Assembly (NCBI GenBank): GCA_009763385.1
Contig: CM019831.1
Span: forward strand, 77,814,706 to 77,878,705
DNA: 64,000 nucleotides
DNA from: Coix lacryma-jobi var. lacryma-jobi
Taxonomy: Eukaryota > Streptophyta > Magnoliopsida > Poales > Poaceae
Reading direction: 5' to 3'
Both the position numbers and the translations under genes were made by a program. Of this stretch, positions 23,301 to 33,971 are shown piece by piece; position 1 is the first letter of the stretch, and every line of letters starts with the position of its first letter. Below the pieces are notes generated by a model that worked only from the letters and a program-made list of their open reading frames with translations, was not told the origin of the DNA and did not search any database.

Positions 23301-24838
23301 GGCGGACACGGCGGCGCGGCCAAGCTACGCCGGCCGGCTCCGTTCATCCCGAGCCAAACTAACTCGCGATTTCTACTTCGGCGACCATCACAACCCTAAC
23401 CTGAGGCTCAGGAGCCAGGGTTCCTACTCCGAGCACCCGCGACCACGGCCATGCCGACTCCGGCGACCATGGCGGATGGCGGACATTGCGTACTCTCACA
23501 AACAAACCCTAATCGGCTCAACCGACACCTGCAACGTCTTCTACGGTTCAAGGTGACTCGCGAACGCTAGCTAGGACAAACGGACGGGCACGGAAAGGGG
23601 GTTGGCCACGACGGACCGAGCTCGCCGGTCATGGCGGACATGGCGGGCGCGGCGTACCGTAGTCACCAAACCCTAACTGGCCAAACTGTCACCTTGTACC
23701 TCTTCTACGAACCTCCCTAACCCTCGAACGTGAGCTAGGACGACGCGAAACCACAGGAAGGATGCCGGCCACGGCGAACCGAGCTCGGCGGTCATGGCGG
23801 CCATGGCGGCGGCTCATCCCGGGACTTGTCTAGGGTCTCCTATGGGTTGCTAAGGGTAGCAAGAGGCGCAGGGGCTCCCGGCGAAGCTTTGTGGGTGGTT
23901 GGGCTTGCGGCGAGGCGGCTGGACGGCGGCAAACGACGGCGAACGGCGGCGCTCTGTTTTCCCCCCCTTTCTTTCCGCTTGAGCGACGGCGAGAGAGCGA
24001 GAGGGACAGAATGGAGGGAGTGCGGCTTCGGGCAGGGGCGAGGCGGCCTTGTGCACGCCACGCCGCGCGCGAACACTGCATCCCCGGCCGGCGCGCGCCA
24101 CGCGGCGGGCGAATTTTGCGCTCGGTCGGCACGACACGGCCCGATTCAAACAGGACGGCTGGATTCAGGCTCTGATGGCCGACTGACGGCCGGATTTTGG
24201 GCATGATTAACTCCTAATCCACTCGATGAAACGCTAAACCACTTGTTCCATTGCGTAGAGCTACATACCGACTACGACTTTGGTTACAAGATCAAGCTTT
24301 GGTTCGGCCTAGATTGCTCTCAGGAAGCTCCAAAGATTGCTCAGCGAAACTGATTTGGCAGTTAGGACTTAGAAGAATTTGCTAAGTCTAAACTCCCCCA
24401 TTTCTTCCTTGTGGGTCCTAAAACACCTTGTTAAACTCATTTTCATGAGTTGGCCCTTAAACACTTTTTGTTCTACTCTAAATTCTACACACTTTTGGTT
24501 AAGGGCCCATAGCCATGCAAAGCTTCTAACAAGGAGGTCTCAGTTAGTCAAACAAAAGGACTCCTAGGGCTCTATTAAGGCAACTAGGGTTAGTGACTTG
24601 GTTAGCCATAATGACCAACACAAGCCTAGCTTCAAACTGACTCCTCAACAAGGTTCAACTACTTAGGAGACTCACACACTGCAAAGGCAAGTCAAACAAG
24701 CATCACACCAAGCATAACATTGCATGCCAACACATGAAATGACACTTAACAAACAAAGTGCACATGAGATGAGAATGCTTCATGCTTATGAGATGTCAAG
24801 TTATGCATTTAGGGTTGCTTAACACCAGGGGTGTTACA
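20386..24838 (-). repeat. 5' LTR of chromovirus C
   Basis: A 4,453 bp LTR nearly identical to 9357-13810. In the minus-strand sense it has an AT-rich upstream part, then a GC-rich part beginning near 24200 with a pyrimidine-rich ccctctcgctctctcgcc stretch (about 23990-24010) that resembles a plant transcription start and 5' leader. An AT-rich part follows, then two GTAAGT donor-like sites at 20922-20917 and 20854-20849. I could not place a TATA box. Confidence 0.95.
20849..20922 (-). promoter_or_regulatory. Two 5' splice donor-like sites in LTR C
   Basis: The minus strand reads aaaag|GTAAGTaca at 20922 and acgg|GTAAGTcta at 20854. Both are also present in the other LTR (near 9894 and 9826). 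Together with the acceptors before the two ATGs they could yield spliced messages for the extra frame and for gag. Confidence 0.45.
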
Positions 24839-24843
24839 GAAGC
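24839..24843. repeat. Target site duplication GAAGC of element C, right
   Basis: Matches 9352-9356. Removing C joins the two parts of the LTR of B into a continuous sequence homologous to the LTR of element A. Confidence 0.95.
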
Positions 24844-25701
24844 GGCCAACCCTAGGGGTATCCCGGTCCAACTCTGCTGATTGACGATCCGACGGCCACG
24901 CGCCTTCCTCATCCTCAGCTTCGCTTCGACGCAAGCCTCAGGATGCCGCCACGTGCCGCCCTGTCGACCGTCGTGCCTCCCTCGTGGATACCTTCGCCGC
25001 CGCGCCAGCCTCTCCACGCCGCCACGTGTCGACCGTCCTTTTTGGACCTCCCCCCAGTTTTGAGGCTGAAACCGGGAAACCTATCCTCCGGCTGAGTTTT
25101 GTGGCCCAAACTCAGAACCCGCGAGCCCAGGTTTTGAGGCCCAAACCTGGAAACCATCCTCGCCGAGTTTTGATGCCCAAACTTGGAAACCCGCCACCCC
25201 GAGTTTTGAGGCCCAAACTCGGAAACCGTCGAGGGTAGTCTTTAGAGGCTCAACTACCAAACCCGCGCCGTAGATGGGATGTGGTTCGCACACCCCAAGT
25301 TCCAGCACTGATGCCAGAGCATGTCGAGGCTCCACGCTGGGCACACTGCATTCGCCTTCCTTCTCGGCCTCCCACCAAGTGTCACGACGCCATCACCTTC
25401 CTCCCGACTTGGCCGATGCACCACACATCCCCATGTCCTCTTGCTCGTCGATGCCACGTGCCAGCTGCCACAGCTGGTCGTCAGGTCTCCCGGTCCATCA
25501 GTCCAAGCCTCACGTCCGCCCTTCACTGCTCCTGGTCCATCAGTACAGCACGTCTCTACTTGACCTTCACCTCACATTCGACCACTGTCTCTGAGCTCCA
25601 CACCTGCACATCAACACAGTCAAGAGACATGTTGCCCGTTGACCGATCGCTCATCACTCAGTAAAGGAACCACAAGGGCACATATCAACCTTGTGTTCGC
25701 A
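24844..25701 (-). repeat. 3' LTR of element B, second part
   Basis: Continues 8225-9356 to give an LTR of about 1,990 bp. It aligns with the upstream half of LTR A (cgacggccacg, gtgccgcc, then the palindrome array, then cgtagatggga) and ends gtgttcgca at 25701, next to the polypurine tract. Confidence 0.85.
25053..25222. promoter_or_regulatory. Palindrome array upstream of the promoter in LTR B
   Basis: Five units have the form of a stem, then ttgaggccc or ttgtggccc, then the stem complement. The stems include ctgag/ctcag, ccagg/cctgg and ccgag/ctcgg, so paired bases change together. One unit (gagttttgatgcccaaacttgg) has decayed pairing. The array lies upstream of the LTR TATA box. Confidence 0.75.
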
Positions 25702-27404
25702 ATCTCCCCCTTGATGAGTGCATCATCAACTCATAGTAACCGTAAACAAAATGAAAACGAAAATAGAAGTAGGTAGAAGAAGGAAACTTACTCGAGATGT
25801 CCAAAAGCCAAGAGAAGGGCCGAAATAGAACAAATCGAGATAAACAAAGCTCGGTCCCCAAAGACATGGGCAACGGTTCGACACAACCAAGCAAAAGATT
25901 GGAGCAACAACTGATCAAAGATCAAAACTCGATCAAAAATCGGAGCACAAGACTTGGTTCCCAATGACATGGGCAACGGCTCGATGCAACCAAGTCAGAA
26001 TCAAGCTAGTCCTCAAGACGAGGCAGAAAGGGCTCAACACCACTAGCTGAAAGCTCGATACCAATCAAAAATCACCAAAACAAAATGGTGAAAACAGCTA
26101 GTCCCTCAAGACAGAGGCACAGAGGCTCAACACAACTAGCTGAAGGATCCATACCAAATAAAAACCGACTCGGAGCAGAGCAGAAAAGCTCCCCTTCACT
26201 CAAAGTACTCCCCCTCAGCAAGTGAAGCATAAATTGCAAATTGTCACCACATCAAGACATACTCCCCCTTGAAAAAATTCTCCCCCTTGGGGGCAATTTG
26301 CAAACAAAAGAGAAGGAAACGAGTTCAATCAAGAGAAAACAGAGATAAGTTGTGCCTATCGGAGTCAAGCAAATGCAAATGAGTCAAAAATGCATGTTAG
26401 CAGCTTCAGGTATATAATCGATAGAGTGAATGAATGCTCTAAAGAGTGCTGATCCGACTTCTAAGCAACAAGCAAAAGTGCTAGTAAAGGCGCAAACTGA
26501 TCACCAAATACGAAATATGAAAGCATAACCCAGGTGAGCAGTTTTAAGCCGTTTAGAAAGAGGTTTCACCATCAAAATAGCACTGAACATGTATAGACAG
26601 GAAGTCAAATAAGTGGTAAACATGTATACAAGGTGAACTACCCCTAGCAAAGTTCAATCATCATGCTATAGAATGAAACATAGACTTGTGTTTTCAGAAT
26701 TTATCGGAGAATTTGCAGCGGTCAATAACACAAGTTTAAGTTCAGCATGTGATTGCGAGAGGTTGAAAGCTTGTCATTGCCTAACTTTTCAACCGAGCTA
26801 AGCCTATGCATATGCAATCAGAAGCTTAAAGCATCGGTTTCGGTCTTACACTACACGGCTCAAGTTTAACTCAATGTGCAATGAGAAACAGTCTTGATAC
26901 AGTGATGTGCTGACAAAGCAATCCCATCTCGATCTTTTCAAATCACTAAAACTTGGTTCATTTTAAGCAGAATATGAACAGTCCAAGCAAGTTAAAGACT
27001 CAGAACTAGAGACATAGCAACCTAGCATATATGTATAGCATAAGTAACATCAACACAATCTACACATGCTAGTTGCCAATCTCAATGGTGAACATGTATC
27101 AAGTTTTAAGTTCATTAAGCTTGTTCATCATTCTGAAAAATAGCTTAGCTCACAACATGTATCAATGATCAAAGAGATCCTAAGCTACAAACATCACCAT
27201 ATATCATCGAAGCATACACTAATCAGAGCATAAGTTCATTCTAAGGAATATAGACATGAAGCTCGAAAAAACAAGATGTATACATGATAAAATGCATGCA
27301 GAAGTCAGTATCAGAGCAAAACAAGACTAAACAAACTCAAGACCCAAAATAAAGATTGATCAAAGAGTCACTCTATAGTACATCAAACAAAATGCTTCCC
27401 TCAT
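25702..27404 (-). other. 3' non-coding region of element B, repeated polypurine tracts
   Basis: The tract next to the LTR (minus strand caagggggagat, 25702-25713) is the plus-strand primer. Further tracts of the aagggggag type lie at 26189-26197, 26207-26216, 26261-26270 and 26279-26289. The rest shares long blocks with 32311-33971 of element A (for example ctagcaaagttcaatcatc) and has no coding frame. Multiple polypurine tracts are a known Sirevirus trait. Confidence 0.7.
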
Positions 27405-30205
27405 ATAAAAGGGGAAACACACACCAAGCTCACCTCTCAACCTTACAAAAGTTGAGAGATCCAAAGGCTTGGTGAAAATATCCGCAACCTGGTTATGGCT
27501 GTCGACGTGCCTAAGATCAATGTCGCCTTTCTCGTAGTGATCACGAAGAAAGTGAAAGCGAACATTGATGTTAGTGGTTCTTTGCTACACTAATGGCAGA
27601 AGTGCTATCACAAAGCAAAGGGACCCGACTGAAATCTGGACCAAAATCACGCAATGTAGCAACCATCCATAAAAGCTGCGAAGCACAAGAAGCAGCGGAA
27701 ACATACTCGGCTTCAATAGTAGACTGGGCTACGTTAGACTGTTTGCAAGAAGACCACGAAACCAGTGAAGAGCCAAGAAACTAACAAGTCCCAGAAGTAG
27801 ACTTGCGCTCAAGCCGACAGCCGGCAAAATCCGCATCGGAGTAACCACAAAGTGAAAGGGTCGAAGAAGAAGAGTACCAAAGTCCAAACTCAGGAGTGTA
27901 TCGGAGGTACCTCATGATGCGCTTGATCGCTTGTCCGTGGGAAGTCTGAGGGGATGCCTGAAAGCTAGCGCACAAACACATAGAAAACTGTATGTCTGGC
28001 CTCGTCGCCGTCAAGTACAGGAGTGAGCCAATCATGCTCCTATACTCCTTCTGATCAACCGCCTCTCCGTCCTGGTCTGCATCCATCGCAACAGTCATTG
28101 CCATGGGCGTCATAAGAGGCTTGGCCTCTCCCATGTCAAACTTCTTTAGGATGTCCTTTGTGTACTTGCCTAGATGCACGAACATCCCGTCTCGGGTTTG
28201 CTTGATTTGCAACCTGAGGAAGAAGGTCAACTCACCCATCATACTCATCTCAAACTCCCTGCACATTGTATCTGCAAACTTGGCAAAAAGTGCATGAGAG
28301 GAGCCACCAAAGATGATATCATCCACGTAAATCTGAATTAAAAGGGTGTCATTGCCTTGCTTGAGGAGAAAAAGAGTCTTATCTACCCGTCCCATTTTAA
28401 AACCCTTGGAAAGCAGAAAAGTTTTCAAACGATACCATGCTCTCGGGGCTTGTTTCAAACCATATAAAGCTATTGTAAGTTTGAAAACATGGTTTGGAAA
28501 CTTAGGACTCTCGAAACTAGGGGGTTGTGTCACATAAACCTCTTCCTCTATATACCCGTTCAAGAAGGCACTCTTGACGTCCATTTGGTAAAGCTTGAAA
28601 CCCTTCGTTGCTGCAAAAGCTAGAAGGATCCTAATGGCTTCTAAATAAACGGGCTACAGGGGCAAAGGTTTCCTCATAATCTATCCCCTATTTTTTGCAA
28701 AAACCCTGGGCTACAAGTCTAGCCTTGTTCCTCACTACCATCCCATCCTCACCCTGTTTGTTTTTGAAAACCCATTTGGTACCTATAGGGTGGCATTCTG
28801 GTGGAGGTGGAACTAGGGTCCAAACTTGGTTTTGCTCAAAGTTCTCTAACTTCTCATGCATGGCATTAACCCAATTAGGATCAGAAAGAGCGTGTCCAAC
28901 ATCTTTGGGCTCAAAAGAAGCAACGAATGCAGAATGAGCAAAGTGTGAGGTCTCATACACTCGCGACCGCGTGACTCGCTGGTCGATGCCGCCGATCATC
29001 TGCTGCGGAGGGTGGATCTGCTGGAAGCTTCAGGGAGCTTGCCTCGCCGAAGTTGCCTCCCCCTCACCAGATGATGTCGCTCCCTCAGGTGCTGTCGGTG
29101 CTCACTGGAGAGGTGGCTCAAGAGGACCCCAAGAAGACGAAGTAGTGGGATCGGGTCCTCAAGCTGAAGTAGTCGTCGCAGGATCGATGGGGCAGCCAAT
29201 GGAGTTGGCTCAGGATCACCCCAATCATTATCTTCCTGCTCCTCCTCCACAAAGATTGTCTCTCCCATCTCCTGATCTCCTGCAACATCAAAAGTACAAG
29301 AAACACAAGGCATAGTCTCGTTGAATGTGACCTCGCATGTCTCCACTATCCGGTTATTCTCAAGGTTAAGAACTCGATAAGCACGCGAATCTAAAGCATA
29401 ACCAAGAAACACACCATTAGCAGAGCGAGATTCAAATTTATCCAAATTGCCTTGCTTCTGGATAAAGCACTTCCACCCAAACACTCAGAAATGAGACACC
29501 TTGGGTACCCGTCCAAAACGCAACTCATAAGAAGTCTTCTTCATGAAAGCTCGAAGAAAGATGTGATTTGAAACATGGCAAGCTATGTTGATCGCCTCGG
29601 CCCAAAAACGCTTAGGAGTCCTATGCTCATCGAGCATCATCCTGGCCATCTCAACTAGGGTCCGGTTCTTGCGCTCAACAACACCGTTCTGTTGGGAGAC
29701 ATAAGGAGAAGGCAATTGATGCTGGATTCCGTGAGAAGAACAGAAAGAGGCAAACTGGGAGTTAACAAACTCAGTACCATTATCGCTACGAATAGCTCTA
29801 ATAGTATCAGGGGGAAACTCGATTTTGAACCTCAAGATCAAATCACGAGCAAAAGAAAAAGCTTCGTCCTTAGCCTCCAAAAAGAAGACCAAAGAGTACC
29901 TCGAAAAATTGTCAACGATCACTAGAACGTACCACTTCCCACCCGCTGAGCAAACCCAAGCTGGACCAACTGGGTCCATGTGTAAAAGCTCGCCGGGTTG
30001 TTTTGTCATCACCTGCTTAACAGGTGGGTGAGAAGCAGCAACCATCTTCCCGTGACGACAAGGATGGCAAACAAGGTCCTTCTGAAACTTAAGCTTGTGC
30101 AATCCTTGGATTAGGCCAAGTGAGCTAAGCCTTGCAAGCAAGTTGAAGCTCAAGTGACCAATCCTCCTATGCCACTTCCACAAATCAGAAGAAGGACCAG
30201 CCATC
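27405..30205 (-). pseudogene. Copia B pol: integrase, RT and RNase H
   Basis: From right to left: the His/Cys integrase zinc region (WKWHRRIGH..., CHPCRHGK), the integrase core (VDNFSRYS with Asp, SDNGTEF, QQNGVVERKNRTL with Glu), a variable linker, RT (WVFKNKQGEDG, FAPVARL region broken, YVDDIIFG) and RNase H (SLCGYSDADFAG, ERKSTSGTC). A TAG follows CKK near 28687, a frameshift lies near 28600-28660, and a TAG at 27781-27783 cuts RNase H, whose remaining part continues in frame. It is cut on the right at 30205 by element A, just before the zinc region, and resumes at 42006. Confidence 0.93.
30201..30205. repeat. Target site duplication CCATC of element A, left
   Basis: The second copy is at 42006-42010. 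The site lies in pol of element B. Confidence 0.97.
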
Positions 30206-30497
30206 TGAAGGACCGAGAAGCAACCAGAAAGCGACCAGAGGGGGGGGGGGTGAATGGGAGCTTCAAATTTTCCTTCCGAAAACTAGTAACCACTGTCCCA
30301 AGAATCAACCCCTAAAGCAAACCCTAGAGCTTGCTAATGTCCATGACCCCAGACGTAGGGTGGATGCTTCCTAGAAGCACAGCGGGACACTACACAACTC
30401 TAGAAAGCCAACGCAAAAGACGGAAACCAAATCCGACAACGAACGAACAAGCTGCGAACGAAAACGCGCTGAAACAGTGCTGACCGAACTTTGCCTG

Positions 30498-30863
30498 TGT
30501 CCGGTCACTGAGCACCGGACGCGTCCGGTCAGGCTAAGTCCGATTTTGGACCTCTCTGTGTTGGACCGGACGCACTGTGTGCCAGCGTCCGATCGATCAC
30601 TAAGCGTCCGGTCAAATGAGACAAAATAGATGAACAGAAACCTCGGTGCGTCCAGTCACTGTATTAACAGAGCGTCTGGTCACACGAATGAACCAGCGTC
30701 CGGTCAGTTGAAACAGAGATGCGTTCAACGCATTCAACGACCGGACTCTGTCCGAGCATCCGGTCGAGTGCGTCCGGTCAATACAAAAACTGAACACAGC
30801 AAACCTTCAACCACCGGACGCACTGCCCTAGCGTCCGGTCGGCCCGAGTCAGCGTCCGGTCAC
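30498..30863. repeat. Array of GTCCGGTC / GACCGGAC motifs in LTR A
   Basis: About a dozen copies of gtccggtc or its complement are spaced irregularly. They include the perfect 16-base palindrome accggacgcgtccggt at 30514-30529. The same array lies at 40174-40555. Position downstream of the TATA box places it in the transcript leader. Confidence 0.85.
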
Positions 30864-31411
30864 CCCGAAACTGAGCAGTTCGTCCACCGATTTGCCTCGA
30901 TCTTACCCAACACAAATCCTCTAGGGATCAAACTTGGTGAGATGAGTCACAAAGAGGATAGTGAGCTATCTCTAGGAGATCATGGCTCGAACCTATCTCC
31001 AAATCGGTGAATCGACGAATTTCGGGGGAGGGAAGAAAACTTGACCCGAAATGAAAAATTGATCGATCTCCTAGACCGTGAGGTTAGAGGGTAATTCCTT
31101 CGGTGGAAAGAAGTGCCTCACGATCTAGAACAACTTGGTTCAAACGGTTTTGCAAAAGATGAACCGAGCAAAGAGATCAAGCGACGGGAAAATCGTGGAG
31201 AAAAGGATTCCGCGAAGAACACGAATGAAACGCGAATCACAACCACGAACTGCACAACAGTGAGATTACGGTCTCACTACCTCAACATCAACAGTACCAG
31301 AGGTGAGTCCTCTGCGGATCACAAGATAGCATAGCAGGATGGGAGAGCAGGAAACCCTAGAAGCAAGAGCAAAAGACTAACTGCGATAGGAAGCGAGGAA
31401 GGTGTCTCCCT

Positions 31412-31421
31412 CTATTTATCC
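31412..31421 (-). promoter_or_regulatory. TATA box of LTR A
   Basis: The minus strand reads ggataaatag, followed by agggagacacc. The same box lies at 41109-41118 in the 5' LTR, which would drive transcription of the element. Confidence 0.7.
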
Positions 31422-31609
31422 TAAACTAGTCTAAGTACAATTCCTACTCTACCCCTCTCTAATCTATTTACAGAGCGAACCAGCTAAACCCTAAGGTTAT
31501 TCTGGACCAACTCGGTGGTAGGTGTATCGACGGCCACGCCCGCACCAAGTCGTCCGCGTTGCCTCCACGCAACCTTCCGATTGCCGCCACGTGCCACCCT
31601 CGCTCTGCA

Positions 31610-31862
31610 CCTGGTTTGTGGCCCAAACGGGAAACTAGCCTTTTCCAGCCAACCCCCAGTTTTGAGGCCCAAACCGGGAAACCAGCCATCAGCCTCTGAG
31701 TTTTGAGGCCAAACTCAGCAAACCCTCAGCGCCCAGGTTTTGAGGCCCAAACCTGGAAACCGTCCTCAGCCCGAGTTTTGAGGCCAAACTCAGAAACCTC
31801 AGCCCGAGTTTTGTGGCCAAACTCGGAAACCGTCCACGCCAGGTTTTGAGGCCCAAACCTGG
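31610..31862. promoter_or_regulatory. Palindrome array upstream of the promoter in LTR A (left)
   Basis: Seven units have the plan stem-TTTT-gaggcc or gtggcc-AAA-stem complement. The stem types are ccagg/cctgg (twice), ccgag/ctcgg, ctgag/ctcag and ccggg forms. One unit here reads ccgag/ctcag where the other LTR keeps ccgag/ctcgg, so it has lost one pair. Confidence 0.8.
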
Positions 31863-32298
31863 AAACCGTCCATCGATGGTTTTTCCCTGCTCTACCACCA
31901 AAACGACGTCGTAGATGGGATGCACCTCCCGTGCACCCCGTCCACCGACACGTGTCCCCGAGTCCACGACTCCGGCAACACATGACCGCACTTCTTACTT
32001 GTCGTCTTCACAGGCTGCCAGCCACCACAGCTGATCCTCGGGCCTTGGTCCCTCAGTCCAAGCCTCACGTCCGCCCTTCACCGCTCGGTAACTCGGCATG
32101 GCACGTCCGCCGCACGGCACGCCCATCCTTCACCGCACCCGGTCTATCGGCACAACACGTCTCAACTTGACCTTCACCTGCCTTCGATCACTGCATCCAT
32201 GCTCGACACCTGCACACCACAAGCCAAACAACATGCGCATCATCCCAGTTGACAATCACTCATCACTCAGAGACCCGGCATACACCCATGTATCCGCA

Positions 32299-33971
32299 AT
32301 CTCCCCCTTGATGAGTGCATTGTCAACTACTCACACAAATCATAATGAATAGAAGAAGGAAGGAAGAGGAAGAAGAGAAAACTCGACCAAAATGACCCAA
32401 AAGCATAGCAAAGCCGAAGAAGGTCAAGTGGAAAGAGCGAAAGAACTTGGTCCCCAAAGACATGGGCAATGGCTCGACGCAACCAAGCAAAGAAAAACTA
32501 GCCCTCAAGAAGAGGTAAAACAGGCTCAACACCGCTAGCAGATACCAATTAGAAACTCCAGAGAAAAGAGCTCAAACCAATTGAAGCCGAATGAAAATCG
32601 AAGCAAAATGCTAGTCCCTCAAGATAGAGGCACAGAGGCTCAACACAACTAGCAAAGAAAGCTCGAAACCAATGCCTTTCGGCCAAGCATGCTCCGAACC
32701 AATTGGAATGACTCCAAACTAAAAGAGAGATAAGACAACCAATGCAAATGCCTGAAAATGTTTGCTAGTTCCTCAAGCCAGAGGCAAAGGCTCAACACAA
32801 CTAGCAAACTCCCCCTCGACAAGTGCAAGCAACTAGGAAAATCCCCCTTAGGTCCAACATGAGAAGAGCACAAAGATTGGAAATTCTCCCCTTGACGAAA
32901 ACTCCCCTTAGTTGAACATCCAGGAGACATATGATTTGCAATTTCTCCCCCTTAGTTGAAAATGCACTAATCAAGAAAAGGCATCGAGGCAAGAACCTCC
33001 TCCTTCCAACATGCATATGAAGTCAGAAATGCAAGTTAGCAGCTTCAGGCATATAATCAAAAGAGTGCAAGAATGCTCTAAACAGTATATTCCCAATGAC
33101 TCAACTAAGCACTCAAATAGCAAAAGCTCAAACTGATCACACATGAAATATGAACATATGAGCATGTGAGCAGTCTTTAGCCAAAAAGATAGTCACCATC
33201 AAAATAGCACTACACATGTATAGACAGGAATCCAAACAAGTGCTAAACATGTATACAAGGTGAACTACCCCTAGCAAAGTTCAATCATCATGCATAGGAA
33301 TGAAGCATATACTTGTGATTTCATTTTTATATCGGAGTTGCAGCGGTGAAATTACACAAGTTTAATTTCAGCATGTGATTGCGAGAGGTTGAAAGCTTGT
33401 CTTTGCCTAACTTTTCAACCGTGCGAAGCCTATGCATATGCAATCGGAAGCTTAAAGCAACGGTTTCGGTCATACACTACACGGCTCAAGTTTAACTCAA
33501 AGTGCAATGATAAACCGTCTCGATACCGTGATGTGTTGACAAGCAATCCCATCTCGATCTTTTCAATTCACTAAAACTTGGTTCAATTTTTATACATGAT
33601 ATTAACAGACCAAGCAAGTGAATGACTCAAAACTAGAGACATAGCAACCTAGCATATATGAAAAGCACGAGTGAACCCAACGTATCCTACACATGCTAGT
33701 TGCATATCTCAATGGTGAACATTTTCAGATTTTCGTTATTAAATAATTTCACCATTTCAAAATAGCTCAGCTCACAACATGTACTAGTGATAAGAAGGAG
33801 CATAAGCTACAAGCATCAAATATAAGCATCAGAGCATACTACATAGAGCATAGTTACATTCTAGTGATTATAAACATGAAGCTTAGAATGTGAATGCGTA
33901 TGCTGAAATGCAAAAGACAAGAAAGACAAAAGAGTCTGTCAAATATACTAGATCCAAAATGTTTCCCCCAT
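32299..33971 (-). other. 3' non-coding region of element A, repeated polypurine tracts
   Basis: The tract caagggggagat (complement of 32299-32310) abuts the 3' LTR. At least five more purine tracts lie at about 32811, 32842, 32886, 32902 and 32944. The rest is AT-rich, non-coding and shared with 25702-27404 of element B. Confidence 0.75.

Larger units (their letters stand above)
9357..24838 (-). mobile_element. Ty3/gypsy chromovirus (Tekay/Del-type) element C
   Basis: A complete 15,482 bp element flanked by the 5 bp duplication GAAGC. In the minus-strand sense it runs 5' LTR (20386-24838), iMet-like primer site, leader, an extra frame with a histone H3-like N-terminus (19595-18576), gag-PR-RT-RH-IN with a C-terminal chromodomain, polypurine tract and 3' LTR (9357-13810). 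The LTR ends differ at 5 of about 215 positions compared by hand, so insertion is fairly recent. At the commonly used grass LTR rate this is around one million years, a rough figure only. The Tekay/Del assignment rests on LTR length, chromodomain and domain order. Confidence 0.92.
30206..32298 (-). repeat. 3' LTR of element A
   Basis: 2,093 bp, beginning tgaaggaccgag and ending tatccgca. In the minus-strand sense it carries the palindrome array, then a TATA box (ggataaatag, complement of 31412-31421), then the GTCC/GGAC dyad array. A plus-strand open stretch (30630-31010) is antisense and only mirrors the dyad repeats; I do not call it a gene. Confidence 0.95.

Noticed and set aside
30630..31010. 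126-codon plus-strand frame in both LTRs of element A (also 40322-40702)
   Set aside because: It is antisense to the element and made of the repeated dyad motif. Conservation between the two LTRs only reflects their recent common origin.
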